Assembly (NCBI GenBank): GCA_028712015.1
Contig: JAQTRB010000033.1
Location: forward strand, 1-11,731
Origin: Syntrophales bacterium
GTDB lineage: Bacteria > Desulfobacterota > Syntrophia > Syntrophales > UBA5619
DNA length: 11,731 nucleotides
Direction: 5' to 3'
How positions within the stretch are numbered: the first letter of the stretch is position 1; every line of letters begins with the position of its first letter. The notes under the pieces are model-generated. The model was not told where the DNA came from. It was given only the letters and a program-made list of their open reading frames with translations, and made no database searches. Made by a program: the position numbers and the translations under genes. Below, one piece after another: positions 1-5,754 of the stretch.

Positions 1-179
1 TGGACGGGAAACTGGGCACGGGGCCTTATTTCACCCTTCTTTTTCTGCTGATCGGCATCGTTGCCGGATTCAGGAACATGTATGTCCTGATCCGGAAAAA
101 TTTCAAGGATGAGCAACCGCTCATCACCAGTGTGAAAAGTGAACCGCACCGAAAAAGACCCTCTCCAAAAAAGACTTGA
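1..179 (+). CDS. atpZ: AtpZ/AtpI-family protein, 3' end only (partial)
   Basis: The gene enters from the left edge in frame 3 (first whole codon at base 3) and ends at TGA 177-179, leaving 58 C-terminal residues. The visible part starts DGKLGTGPYFT and runs into one hydrophobic helix (about residues 11-30 of the fragment, LLFLLIGIVAGFRNMYVL), followed by a basic, lysine-rich tail. A short glycine-containing helix ending in GF.N.Y is typical of AtpZ, a small two-helix inner-membrane protein encoded at the head of many atp operons and thought to act with AtpI in c-ring assembly or Mg2+/Ca2+ supply. Its place just before atpI and atpB supports the call. The last 41 bases overlap the atpI reading frame, so translation of the two is probably coupled. 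The N-terminal helix and start are outside the window. Confidence 0.72.
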   Translation, partial: DGKLGTGPYFTLLFLLIGIVAGFRNMYVLIRKNFKDEQPLITSVKSEPHRKRPSPKKT

Positions 180-534
180 GATCACGAACTGGATCCTCCT
201 TTCCGTCCTGATTGCGGGGAGTCTTTTCGTTCGTTCCGGTCGCTTCACGCTCGGCATCCTCTTCGGAGGATTGATCAGCATCGTCAATTTTTACTGGCTC
301 TACCGCAATCTGTTGAGCGTATTCAGCAAACATCTGAACCGGGCGCGGTCGGCCCTGATGCTCCGCTATTACCTGCGGCTGACCGTCACGGCTATCGCGC
401 TCTACTGGATCATTTCCCGCGATCTGGTCGACGTGATCGGCCTCATTGCCGGTTTGTCCATCGTCGTTTTGAACATCGTGTTGACAACCATTGCGGCATT
501 CGCGAAGAAAAAACCCGTTGAGGAGGCAAACTGA
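139..534 (+). CDS. atpI: ATP synthase subunit I (AtpI), F0 assembly factor
   Basis: Encodes a 131-residue integral membrane protein with a basic N-terminus (about residues 1-15), four likely membrane helices (about 16-31, 36-52, 74-92, 96-119) and a charged tail (KKKPVEEAN). Size, helix count and position directly before the a-subunit gene match the ATP synthase I chain family, which helps assemble the c-ring and is not part of the finished enzyme. The start is taken as GTG 139: an in-frame TGA lies just upstream at 133-135, and no ATG, GTG or TTG follows before the first helix. No good ribosome binding site precedes it, and it begins 41 bases inside atpZ, so translational coupling is likely. 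It ends in TGATG, sharing one base with the atpB start. Family sequence is poorly conserved, so the call rests on topology and context. Confidence 0.78.
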   Translation: MNRTEKDPLQKRLEITNWILLSVLIAGSLFVRSGRFTLGILFGGLISIVNFYWLYRNLLSVFSKHLNRARSALMLRYYLRLTVTAIALYWIISRDLVDVIGLIAGLSIVVLNIVLTTIAAFAKKKPVEEAN

Positions 535-1199
535 TGGAACCGGTCCTGTTTTTCGAAAACCACTGGCTCAAGGAGCATCATCTCGTCGTCGTTTCCTACA
601 CCTGGTTCGTTATGGCGTTTCTCGCCCTCTTTTCCTTCCTGGCCACCCGCCGGCTGAACATCTTCCCCGGCAGATTCCAGAACTTCATGGAGGTGGTCAT
701 CGGGGGTTTTGACGGTCTTCTGACCGATACGATGGGGCCGGAGGGAAGAAGGTTCTTCCCGCTGATCGCGACGCTGGGCCTCTACATCCTGACCTCGAAC
801 CTCCTCGGCCTCGTCCCGGGTTTCGAGTCGCCGACGGCCAACCTCAACACGACCGTTTCGATGGCCGTCGTGGTCTTCGTGATGACCCATGTGGTCGGCA
901 TCAAGGTTCATGGATTCAAATATGTGAAGCAGTTCATGGGGCCGGTCTGGTGGCTTACGCCGCTGATGTTGCCGATCGAAATCATCAGCCACCTTTCCCG
1001 TCCCCTCTCTCTCTCCGTTCGGCTCTTCGGCAACATCATGGGGGAAGACATCGTTCTGGCCGTCGTTCTGCTTCTGGTTCCGCTTCTGGTTCCGCTGCCG
1101 GTTTTCGCGCTGATGATCTTCACCTCCTGCATCCAGACCCTGGTGTTCATGCTCCTGGCGATGATGTACATCGCCGGCGCGATGGAAGAGGCTCACTAA
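534..1199 (+). CDS. atpB: F0F1 ATP synthase subunit a
   Basis: A 221-residue a subunit, the stator half of the proton channel in the inner membrane. The signature is SLSVRLFGNIMG, in which Arg163 is the essential arginine (Arg210 of the E. coli protein) facing the c-ring carboxylate. HLSRPLSL just before it, the TSNLLGLVPGF stretch (residues 87-97) and the final QTLVFMLLAMMYI helix are also characteristic. Five to six membrane helices are visible. The protein is short (E. coli has 271 residues), with a reduced N-terminus, as is usual outside the gammaproteobacteria. ATG 534 overlaps the atpI stop by one base and is preceded by AGGAGG at 521-526 with 7-nt spacing. The expected next gene, atpE (c subunit), is missing: 61 bases later an unrelated aldolase gene begins. 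Whether the coupling ion is H+ or Na+ cannot be read from subunit a alone. Confidence 0.96.
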   Translation: MEPVLFFENHWLKEHHLVVVSYTWFVMAFLALFSFLATRRLNIFPGRFQNFMEVVIGGFDGLLTDTMGPEGRRFFPLIATLGLYILTSNLLGLVPGFESPTANLNTTVSMAVVVFVMTHVVGIKVHGFKYVKQFMGPVWWLTPLMLPIEIISHLSRPLSLSVRLFGNIMGEDIVLAVVLLLVPLLVPLPVFALMIFTSCIQTLVFMLLAMMYIAGAMEEAH

Positions 1200-1206
1200 C
1201 GGCAAT

Positions 1207-1232
1207 CCGGGGAACCGCCGGTCTCTTTTTTT
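1207..1232 (+). terminator. weak candidate terminator after atpB
   Basis: Just past the atpB stop, CCGG at 1207-1210 can pair with CCGG at 1218-1221 around a 7-nt loop, and a run of seven T follows at 1226-1232. A stem of only four base pairs is poor for an intrinsic terminator. The T-run, the break in gene function and the fresh ribosome binding site of the next gene favour a transcript end here. Read-through into the aldolase operon is equally possible. Confidence 0.3.
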
Positions 1233-1248
1233 GAATGGATCGGAAATC

Positions 1249-1253
1249 AGGAG
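1249..1253 (+). promoter_or_regulatory. ribosome binding site fixing the aldolase start
   Basis: AGGAG lies 7 nt before ATG 1261. It decides between that ATG and an upstream in-frame TTG at 1231, which sits at the end of a T-run, has no ribosome binding site, and would add ten residues not expected in the family. Confidence 0.75.
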
Positions 1254-1260
1254 AAACAAC

Positions 1261-2034
1261 ATGAGAGTCAACAAAATAAAGACTAAGCTGAAGAACGGGG
1301 AACGGGTCTTCGGGACCATGATCAAGGAGGCCCGCAACGTCAACATCCCGGAGATTCTCGAAATCGCCGGCTTCGATTATTTCGTCATCGACATGGAGCA
1401 TGCCTCCTATGACATGTCGGACATTGCCCCGATCCTGGAGTTCGCCAGAAAAACCGAAATCACGGCGGTGGTTCGCATCCCCCGCCTGGACTATGCCTAC
1501 GTCGCCAAGACGCTGGACATGGGGGCGGAAGGAATCTGGGTGCCCCATCTCGATACGGTCGAAGAGGCTAAGGCGCTTGTCGGTTACGGCAAATATCCCC
1601 CTGAGGGAAAGCGGGGCGCGGCGGTGCCGATCTTTCGATTGAAGGAGCGGCAGGAGTTCAAGCAGGCGGCCGACTACTTCCGCGCCGTGAACGACGAAAC
1701 CCTGCTGATCGCCCAGATGGAGAGCGGCGTGGCCATCGGAAACGTGGAGGCGATCACGGCCGTCCCCGGAATCGACGTGGCCATGATGGGGACACAGGAT
1801 CTCTCCCTGGATTTGGGTTATCCGGGACAGGGGAACCATCCGGAAATGCGGGCCGCCGTCCAGAAAGTGGTCGACGCCTGCAGGAAGAACGGCAAGGCCT
1901 CCGGAAACCACATTCCCGGCATCGACGACCTCCGCTACTGGATCGGTCAGGGAATGCAGATGATCACCTGGTCCTATGAAACGAACATGATCATCGACCG
2001 GGGCCGCGAGGCGTTGAAATTGTTGAAAAGTTGA
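1261..2034 (+). CDS. HpcH/HpaI-family class II aldolase (GarL-like)
   Basis: A 257-residue single-domain TIM-barrel aldolase, the usual family length. Members cleave 2-keto-4-hydroxy or 2-keto-3-deoxy acids to pyruvate plus an aldehyde, using a divalent metal. Recognisable elements: catalytic His47 in VIDMEHASYD, substrate-binding Arg72 in VVRIPRLD, PEGKRGA (Arg118), metal ligand Glu154 in AQMESGVAIGN, and metal ligand Asp180 in GTQDLSLDLG. The last motif is usually written GPxDLS, so Thr-Gln before the Asp is a variation, but the metal ligand is kept. The two following genes act on tartronate semialdehyde/hydroxypyruvate, so a GarL-type reaction (5-keto-4-deoxyglucarate to pyruvate plus tartronate semialdehyde) is the best inference. 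Other 4-hydroxy-2-oxoacids remain possible, so no gene symbol is given. The stop codon lies inside a TTGACA promoter-like box for the next gene. Confidence 0.88.
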   Translation: MRVNKIKTKLKNGERVFGTMIKEARNVNIPEILEIAGFDYFVIDMEHASYDMSDIAPILEFARKTEITAVVRIPRLDYAYVAKTLDMGAEGIWVPHLDTVEEAKALVGYGKYPPEGKRGAAVPIFRLKERQEFKQAADYFRAVNDETLLIAQMESGVAIGNVEAITAVPGIDVAMMGTQDLSLDLGYPGQGNHPEMRAAVQKVVDACRKNGKASGNHIPGIDDLRYWIGQGMQMITWSYETNMIIDRGREALKLLKS

Positions 2035-2059
2035 CATTGACCACCGTCATGAGTGTTAT
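2031..2059 (+). promoter_or_regulatory. candidate sigma-70 promoter in front of hyi
   Basis: TTGACA (2031-2036, perfect -35) is followed after 17 bases by TGTTAT (2054-2059, four of six -10 bases). The -35 box includes the aldolase TGA (2032-2034). Transcription would begin about 15-20 bases before the hyi start codon, leaving a short leader that carries AGGAGG. It would allow hyi-garR to be expressed apart from the aldolase. This is a motif match only. Confidence 0.4.
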
Positions 2060-2083
2060 TTTCCAGAACATCAGGAGGGGGAA

Positions 2084-2869
2084 ATGCCCAATTTTGCAGC
2101 GAATCTGACATTTCTTTTTACGGAAATCCCGTTTATGGAACGGTTTGCCGCGGCGAAACAGGCCGGTTTCGACGCCGTGGAATTCATGTTCCCCTATGAT
2201 TTTCCCCGGAACGATATCCGGGAGCAGCTTCGGGAAACGGGTCTTCAGCTCGTGCTCTGCAACCTTCCCGCCGGCAACTGGGCGGGAGGGGACCGCGGAA
2301 CGGCGGCCAACCCGAACCGAAAACAGGAGTTCCGCGAAGATGTCGCCAGGGGGATCGAGGCGGCGCGCTCCCTCGGCTTCTCCAGAATGAATTGCCTCGT
2401 CGGCCTGAAACCGGAAGGTCTGTCCGCTCGGGAAAGCCGAGACATTCTGATTGAAAATATCCGCTATGCCGCGGGGGCGCTGAACGAAGCGGACATCCGG
2501 CTGGTGGTGGAGCCGCTCAACCGTTTCGACATGCCCGGATTCGCCCTGAATTCCTGCGCAGAGGTCCTTGCATTGCTCGAAGAGGTCGGTCATCCGAACG
2601 CATACCTCCAGTTCGACGTCTACCATGCGCGGCGCGAAAACGAGGATGTGGCGGCGATCCTGAGGGACCATTTCGACAGAATCGGTCACATCCAGATCGC
2701 CGACTGTCCGGGACGTCACCAGCCCGGCACGGGGGAGACGGACTTCAAATTCCTCCTCCCGGAAATCGACCGCATGGGCTATTCGGGTTTCGTGTCGCTG
2801 GAATACATTCCGGCCCCCGACACGTCAACCTCCCTTCAGTGGTTTTCGTCGTACGGATACAAGCTTTAA
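2084..2869 (+). CDS. hyi: hydroxypyruvate isomerase (Hyi family)
   Basis: A 261-residue xylose-isomerase-like TIM barrel close in length and sequence to E. coli Hyi and YgbM/OtnI (for example the opening MPNFAANLTFLFTEIPFMER, and GFDAVEFMFPYDF). Hyi interconverts hydroxypyruvate and tartronate semialdehyde in the cytoplasm with a divalent metal. The two glutamates used for metal binding and proton transfer fall at Glu143 (LVVEPLNR) and Glu240 (VSLEYIPA), the same numbers as in the E. coli enzyme as I recall them. Asp178 and His181 (QFDVYHA) and Gln204 (HIQIAD) complete the metal site. AGGAGGGG at 2073-2080 supports ATG 2084. It lies 49 bases after the aldolase and 21 bases before garR. The sister family 2-oxo-tetronate isomerase (OtnI) is hard to separate by eye, but no otnK or otnC partners are present and a GarR homologue follows, so Hyi is preferred. 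Confidence 0.88.
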   Translation: MPNFAANLTFLFTEIPFMERFAAAKQAGFDAVEFMFPYDFPRNDIREQLRETGLQLVLCNLPAGNWAGGDRGTAANPNRKQEFREDVARGIEAARSLGFSRMNCLVGLKPEGLSARESRDILIENIRYAAGALNEADIRLVVEPLNRFDMPGFALNSCAEVLALLEEVGHPNAYLQFDVYHARRENEDVAAILRDHFDRIGHIQIADCPGRHQPGTGETDFKFLLPEIDRMGYSGFVSLEYIPAPDTSTSLQWFSSYGYKL

Positions 2870-2890
2870 ACAGGAAAAGGAGAACTCCAC

Positions 2891-3778
2891 ATGAAAAAAA
2901 TCGGTTTTATCGGCCTGGGAATCATGGGAAAGCCCATGAGCAAGAATCTGTTGAAGGCGGGCTATCCGCTGGTGGTATACGACATCGTCGCCGAAGCGGT
3001 CGCCGAGGTCGTGAAGGCGGGGGCGGAAAAAGGCGCCTCTCCGAAAGACGTTGCCGCGAAGGCGGATGCGATCATCACGATGCTGCCCAACTCCCCGCAG
3101 GTGAAGGAAGTCGTGCTGGGGAAGGACGGCATCATCGAAACCATGCCGCCCGGCTCCATCCTGATCGACATGAGTTCCATCGCCCCGCTCGTCAGCCGCG
3201 AAGTTGCCGTCGCCCTGGCCGCCAAGAAGATCCGAATGCTGGACGCCCCGGTCAGCGGCGGAGAGCCCAAGGCGATCGACGCCACCCTCTCGATCATGGT
3301 CGGCGGCAATCAATCCGACTTCGATGAATATTTGCCCATCATGAAGACCATGGGCGCCTCGGTCGTTCTCTGCGGGGAGATCGGGGCCGGGAACGTCACG
3401 AAGCTCGCCAACCAGATCGTCGTCGCCGCCAACATCGCCGCGGTTTCGGAGGCGCTGGTCCTGGCCACCAAGGCGGGCGTCAATCCCGATCTCGTCTTTC
3501 AGGCGATTCGAGGCGGTCTGGCCGGAAGCACGGTAATGAACGCGAAGGCGCCGATGATGTTGGACCGGAATTTCAAGCCCGGATTTCGCATCAACCTCCA
3601 CATCAAGGACCTCAACAACGTCCTGGACACCGCCAAGGGCATCTCCGCACCGACGCCGCTCACCGAGGCGGCGATGAAAATGATGCTATCGCTTCGCGAC
3701 GACGGAATGGGAGACAGCGATCACAGCGCGCTGGTCCGATTTTACGAAAAGCTTGCCGGAGTCGAGGTGCGCCGGTAG
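2891..3778 (+). CDS. garR: tartronate semialdehyde (2-hydroxy-3-oxopropionate) reductase
   Basis: A 295-residue beta-hydroxyacid dehydrogenase, nearly the length of E. coli GarR/GlxR and very similar to it throughout from memory. It reduces tartronate semialdehyde to D-glycerate with NAD(P)H. The Rossmann domain (about residues 1-160) opens with GFIGLGIMGKPMSKNLLKAG. DMSSIAPL and the substrate-binding DAPVSGGEPKA (residues 118-128) follow. The catalytic lysine is Lys171 in GNVTKLANQ. The all-helical C-terminal domain contains FKPGFRINLHIKDLNN. AAGGAG at 2877-2882 supports ATG 2891. It sits 21 bases after hyi, as in the gcl-hyi-glxR operon of enterobacteria. The name garR is used for the family; glxR would be equally valid because the two paralogues catalyse the same reaction. 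Confidence 0.93.
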   Translation: MKKIGFIGLGIMGKPMSKNLLKAGYPLVVYDIVAEAVAEVVKAGAEKGASPKDVAAKADAIITMLPNSPQVKEVVLGKDGIIETMPPGSILIDMSSIAPLVSREVAVALAAKKIRMLDAPVSGGEPKAIDATLSIMVGGNQSDFDEYLPIMKTMGASVVLCGEIGAGNVTKLANQIVVAANIAAVSEALVLATKAGVNPDLVFQAIRGGLAGSTVMNAKAPMMLDRNFKPGFRINLHIKDLNNVLDTAKGISAPTPLTEAAMKMMLSLRDDGMGDSDHSALVRFYEKLAGVEVRR

Positions 3779-3831
3779 TCCGGTGGGTCTCTCGAACCCG
3801 GACACGACTACTGATAAACCATTTCGAATCG

Positions 3832-3872
3832 CTGCCGGGCCGAAGGGATGCGGACGCCCGGCAGACGTTTTT
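3832..3872 (+). terminator. strong hairpin between garR and pckG: terminator or attenuator
   Basis: CTGCCGGGC (3832-3840) pairs perfectly with GCCCGGCAG (3856-3864) around a 15-nt loop, and five T follow at 3868-3872. A nine-base-pair G+C-rich stem with a short T-run fits an intrinsic terminator for the sugar-acid operon. The two bases between stem and T-run and the large loop weaken it somewhat. It ends only about 12 bases before the pckG ribosome binding site, so any transcript entering pckG from upstream must pass through it. It could therefore act as an attenuator or as a 5' stabilising stem. Confidence 0.58.
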
Positions 3873-3895
3873 CGACCTGAAACAAGGAGAATCCA

Positions 3896-5677
3896 ATGAT
3901 CGTAAAGCACGGAGCATTGAACCAATGGGTCAAGGAGATCACCGAATGGTGTCGGCCGGACGCCGTCTACTGGTGCGACGGCAGCCGGGAGGAATATGAC
4001 CGCCTGATGAAGCAGATGGTGGCCTCCGGCGCAACCACAAAGCTGGTGAAGCGTTCCAACAGCTTTCTTTTTCGCTCCCAACCGAGCGACGTGGCACGGG
4101 TCGAGGCGCGCACTTACATCAGCACGGCAAAGCGGGAGGATGCAGGCCCCACCAACAACTGGATCGCTCCGGAAGAGCTGAAAGCGACGATGAAAGGTCT
4201 CTTCGACGGCTGCATGAAGGGGCGCACGCTGTATGTAATCCCTTTTTCCATGGGACCCGTCGATTCACCGATCGCCAAGATCGGCATCGAGATCACGGAC
4301 AGCCCCTACGTCGTCTGCAACATGCACATCATGACGCGGGTCGGAACCAAAGTGATCGAGAAGCTCGGCTCCGACGGCGAGTTTATCCCCTGCCTGCATT
4401 CGATCGGCGCGCCGCTCTCCCCGGGGCAAAAGGATGAACCCTGGCCCTGCGCCCCGATGGAGAAGAAATACATCAGCCATTTCCCGGAAGAGAATATGAT
4501 CTGGTCCTACGGGAGCGGCTACGGCGGGAACGCCCTGCTGGGGAAGAAATGTCTCGCGCTTCGCATCGCATCGGCGATGGCGAAACGGGAGGGGTGGATG
4601 GCCGAACACATGCTCATCCTCCGTCTGACCAACCCGGAAGGAAAGTGGTTCCATCTCGCGGCCGCATTCCCGTCCGCCTGTGGAAAGACCAATCTGGCCA
4701 TGCTCACGCCGACCATCCCCGGCTGGAAATGCGAGTGCATCGGCGACGACATCGCGTGGATCAAGATCGGTCCGGACGGGAGACCCCATGCGATCAACCC
4801 CGAATACGGATTCTTCGGCGTCGCCCCCGGAACCTCCTATGATTCCAACCCGTCCGCGATGGACACGCTGAAAGAGAACACGATCTTCACCAACTGCGCG
4901 CTGACCGACGACGGAGACATCTGGTGGGAAGGAATCGACGGGGCGCCGCCCAGCCATGCCATCGACTGGAAGGGACGGGACTGGGCGCCCGGCGGCAGCG
5001 AACCGGCCGCCCATGCCAACGCCCGCTTTACCGCGCCGGCCGCTCAATGCCCGGTGATCTGTCCCGACTGGGAAAAACCCGAAGGCGTTCCGATCGACAT
5101 CTTCGTTTTCGGCGGCCGCCGCGCGAGCGTCATGCCCCTGGTCCACGAGGCCTTTTCCTGGGACCACGGCGTCTTCATGGGCGCGACGGCCTCTTCGGAG
5201 ACAACCGCGGCAAACATCGGCGCCGTCGGCAACCTCCGGCGCGACCCGTTCGCCATGCAGCCGTTCTGCGGCTATAACATGGCCGACTATTTCGGCCACT
5301 GGCTGACCATGGGCGACCGACTCGGCAGGCACGCCCCGCGGATCTTCTATGTGAACTGGTTCCGCAAGAGTCCGGAAGGAAAATGGCTCTGGCCCGGTTT
5401 CGGCGAAAACAGCCGTGTCCTGAAATGGATGTGCGAACGGATCGAGGGGAAGGTCGGAGCCGTCGAAACCCCGATCGGCTTCATGCCCCGTGAGGGCGAT
5501 CTCGACCTGACGGGTCTCGCCATTTCCACTGCCGACCTGAAGGAACTCTTCCGCGTCGATCCTTCCGCTTGGAAGGCCGAGGCGGCCGACATCGAAAGGC
5601 ATTTCGGACAGTTTGGCGACCGGCTTCCCGCAAGACTCCGGAAGCAGTTGGACGAACTGCGGAGGCGTTTGGGATAA
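3896..5677 (+). CDS. pckG: phosphoenolpyruvate carboxykinase (GTP)
   Basis: A 593-residue protein of the GTP-dependent PEPCK class, which interconverts oxaloacetate plus GTP with PEP, CO2 and GDP in the cytoplasm. It is full length (family about 590-620 residues). Visible functional elements: Arg68 in DVARVEARTY, Tyr209 in GYGGNALLGKK, Mn2+ ligands Lys218, His238 (MAEHMLIL) and Asp285 (CIGDDIAWI), the P-loop FPSACGKTNLAML with reactive Cys262, NARFTAP (Asn375, Arg377) for PEP/OAA binding, and FVFGGRRASVMPLVHEAFSW, a class signature. ATG 3896 is preceded by AAGGAG (3884-3889). The upstream gap of 117 bases carries the strong hairpin at 3832-3864. A clear terminator follows at 5724-5754, so the transcript ends with pckG. 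In anaerobes the enzyme may run toward PEP for gluconeogenesis or toward OAA; the sequence does not tell which. Confidence 0.97.
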   Translation: MIVKHGALNQWVKEITEWCRPDAVYWCDGSREEYDRLMKQMVASGATTKLVKRSNSFLFRSQPSDVARVEARTYISTAKREDAGPTNNWIAPEELKATMKGLFDGCMKGRTLYVIPFSMGPVDSPIAKIGIEITDSPYVVCNMHIMTRVGTKVIEKLGSDGEFIPCLHSIGAPLSPGQKDEPWPCAPMEKKYISHFPEENMIWSYGSGYGGNALLGKKCLALRIASAMAKREGWMAEHMLILRLTNPEGKWFHLAAAFPSACGKTNLAMLTPTIPGWKCECIGDDIAWIKIGPDGRPHAINPEYGFFGVAPGTSYDSNPSAMDTLKENTIFTNCALTDDGDIWWEGIDGAPPSHAIDWKGRDWAPGGSEPAAHANARFTAPAAQCPVICPDWEKPEGVPIDIFVFGGRRASVMPLVHEAFSWDHGVFMGATASSETTAANIGAVGNLRRDPFAMQPFCGYNMADYFGHWLTMGDRLGRHAPRIFYVNWFRKSPEGKWLWPGFGENSRVLKWMCERIEGKVGAVETPIGFMPREGDLDLTGLAISTADLKELFRVDPSAWKAEAADIERHFGQFGDRLPARLRKQLDELRRRLG

Positions 5678-5723
5678 ATCCCGGGAATCAAAGGGATTGA
5701 TTGAATTACATTGAATCATTTGA

Positions 5724-5754
5724 ACGGGCGGGAGATCACTCCCGTCCGTTTTTT
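5724..5754 (+). terminator. intrinsic terminator of pckG, inside the tail of the convergent gene
   Basis: ACGGGCGGGAG (5724-5734) pairs with CTCCCGTCCGT (5739-5749) over eleven base pairs including one G-U, with loop ATCA and six T at 5749-5754. This is a textbook rho-independent terminator for + strand transcripts. There is no T-run on the other strand, so it is not obviously bidirectional. The stop codon and last codons of the - strand permease gene lie within the stem-loop. A smaller stem, AATCCC 5677-5682 with GGGATT 5693-5698, lies just before it. Confidence 0.88.

Noticed and set aside
1071..1094. Tandem 12-base repeat (CTTCTGGTTCCG twice) inside atpB giving LVPLLVP
   Set aside because: From memory of homologous a subunits, the helix has the same length without the repeat, so it does not look like an insertion; likely coincidental codon use in a Leu/Val/Pro helix.
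402..2037. Long - strand open frames opposite atpI/atpB and the aldolase (314 and 296 codons)
   Set aside because: Their translations are rich in Arg, His, Asp and Gln with no domain or hydrophobic pattern. They mirror strongly supported + strand genes and are codon-bias shadows.
3815..3840. TTCGAATC near 3823 as a possible tRNA T-arm
   Set aside because: No acceptor stem, anticodon arm or CCA-side pairing fits around it; the neighbouring stem is explained by the hairpin at 3832-3864.
4265..5719. 484-codon - strand open frame opposite pckG
   Set aside because: Length is impressive, but it is a mirror of a well-identified gene with high third-position G+C. The product shows no family features.
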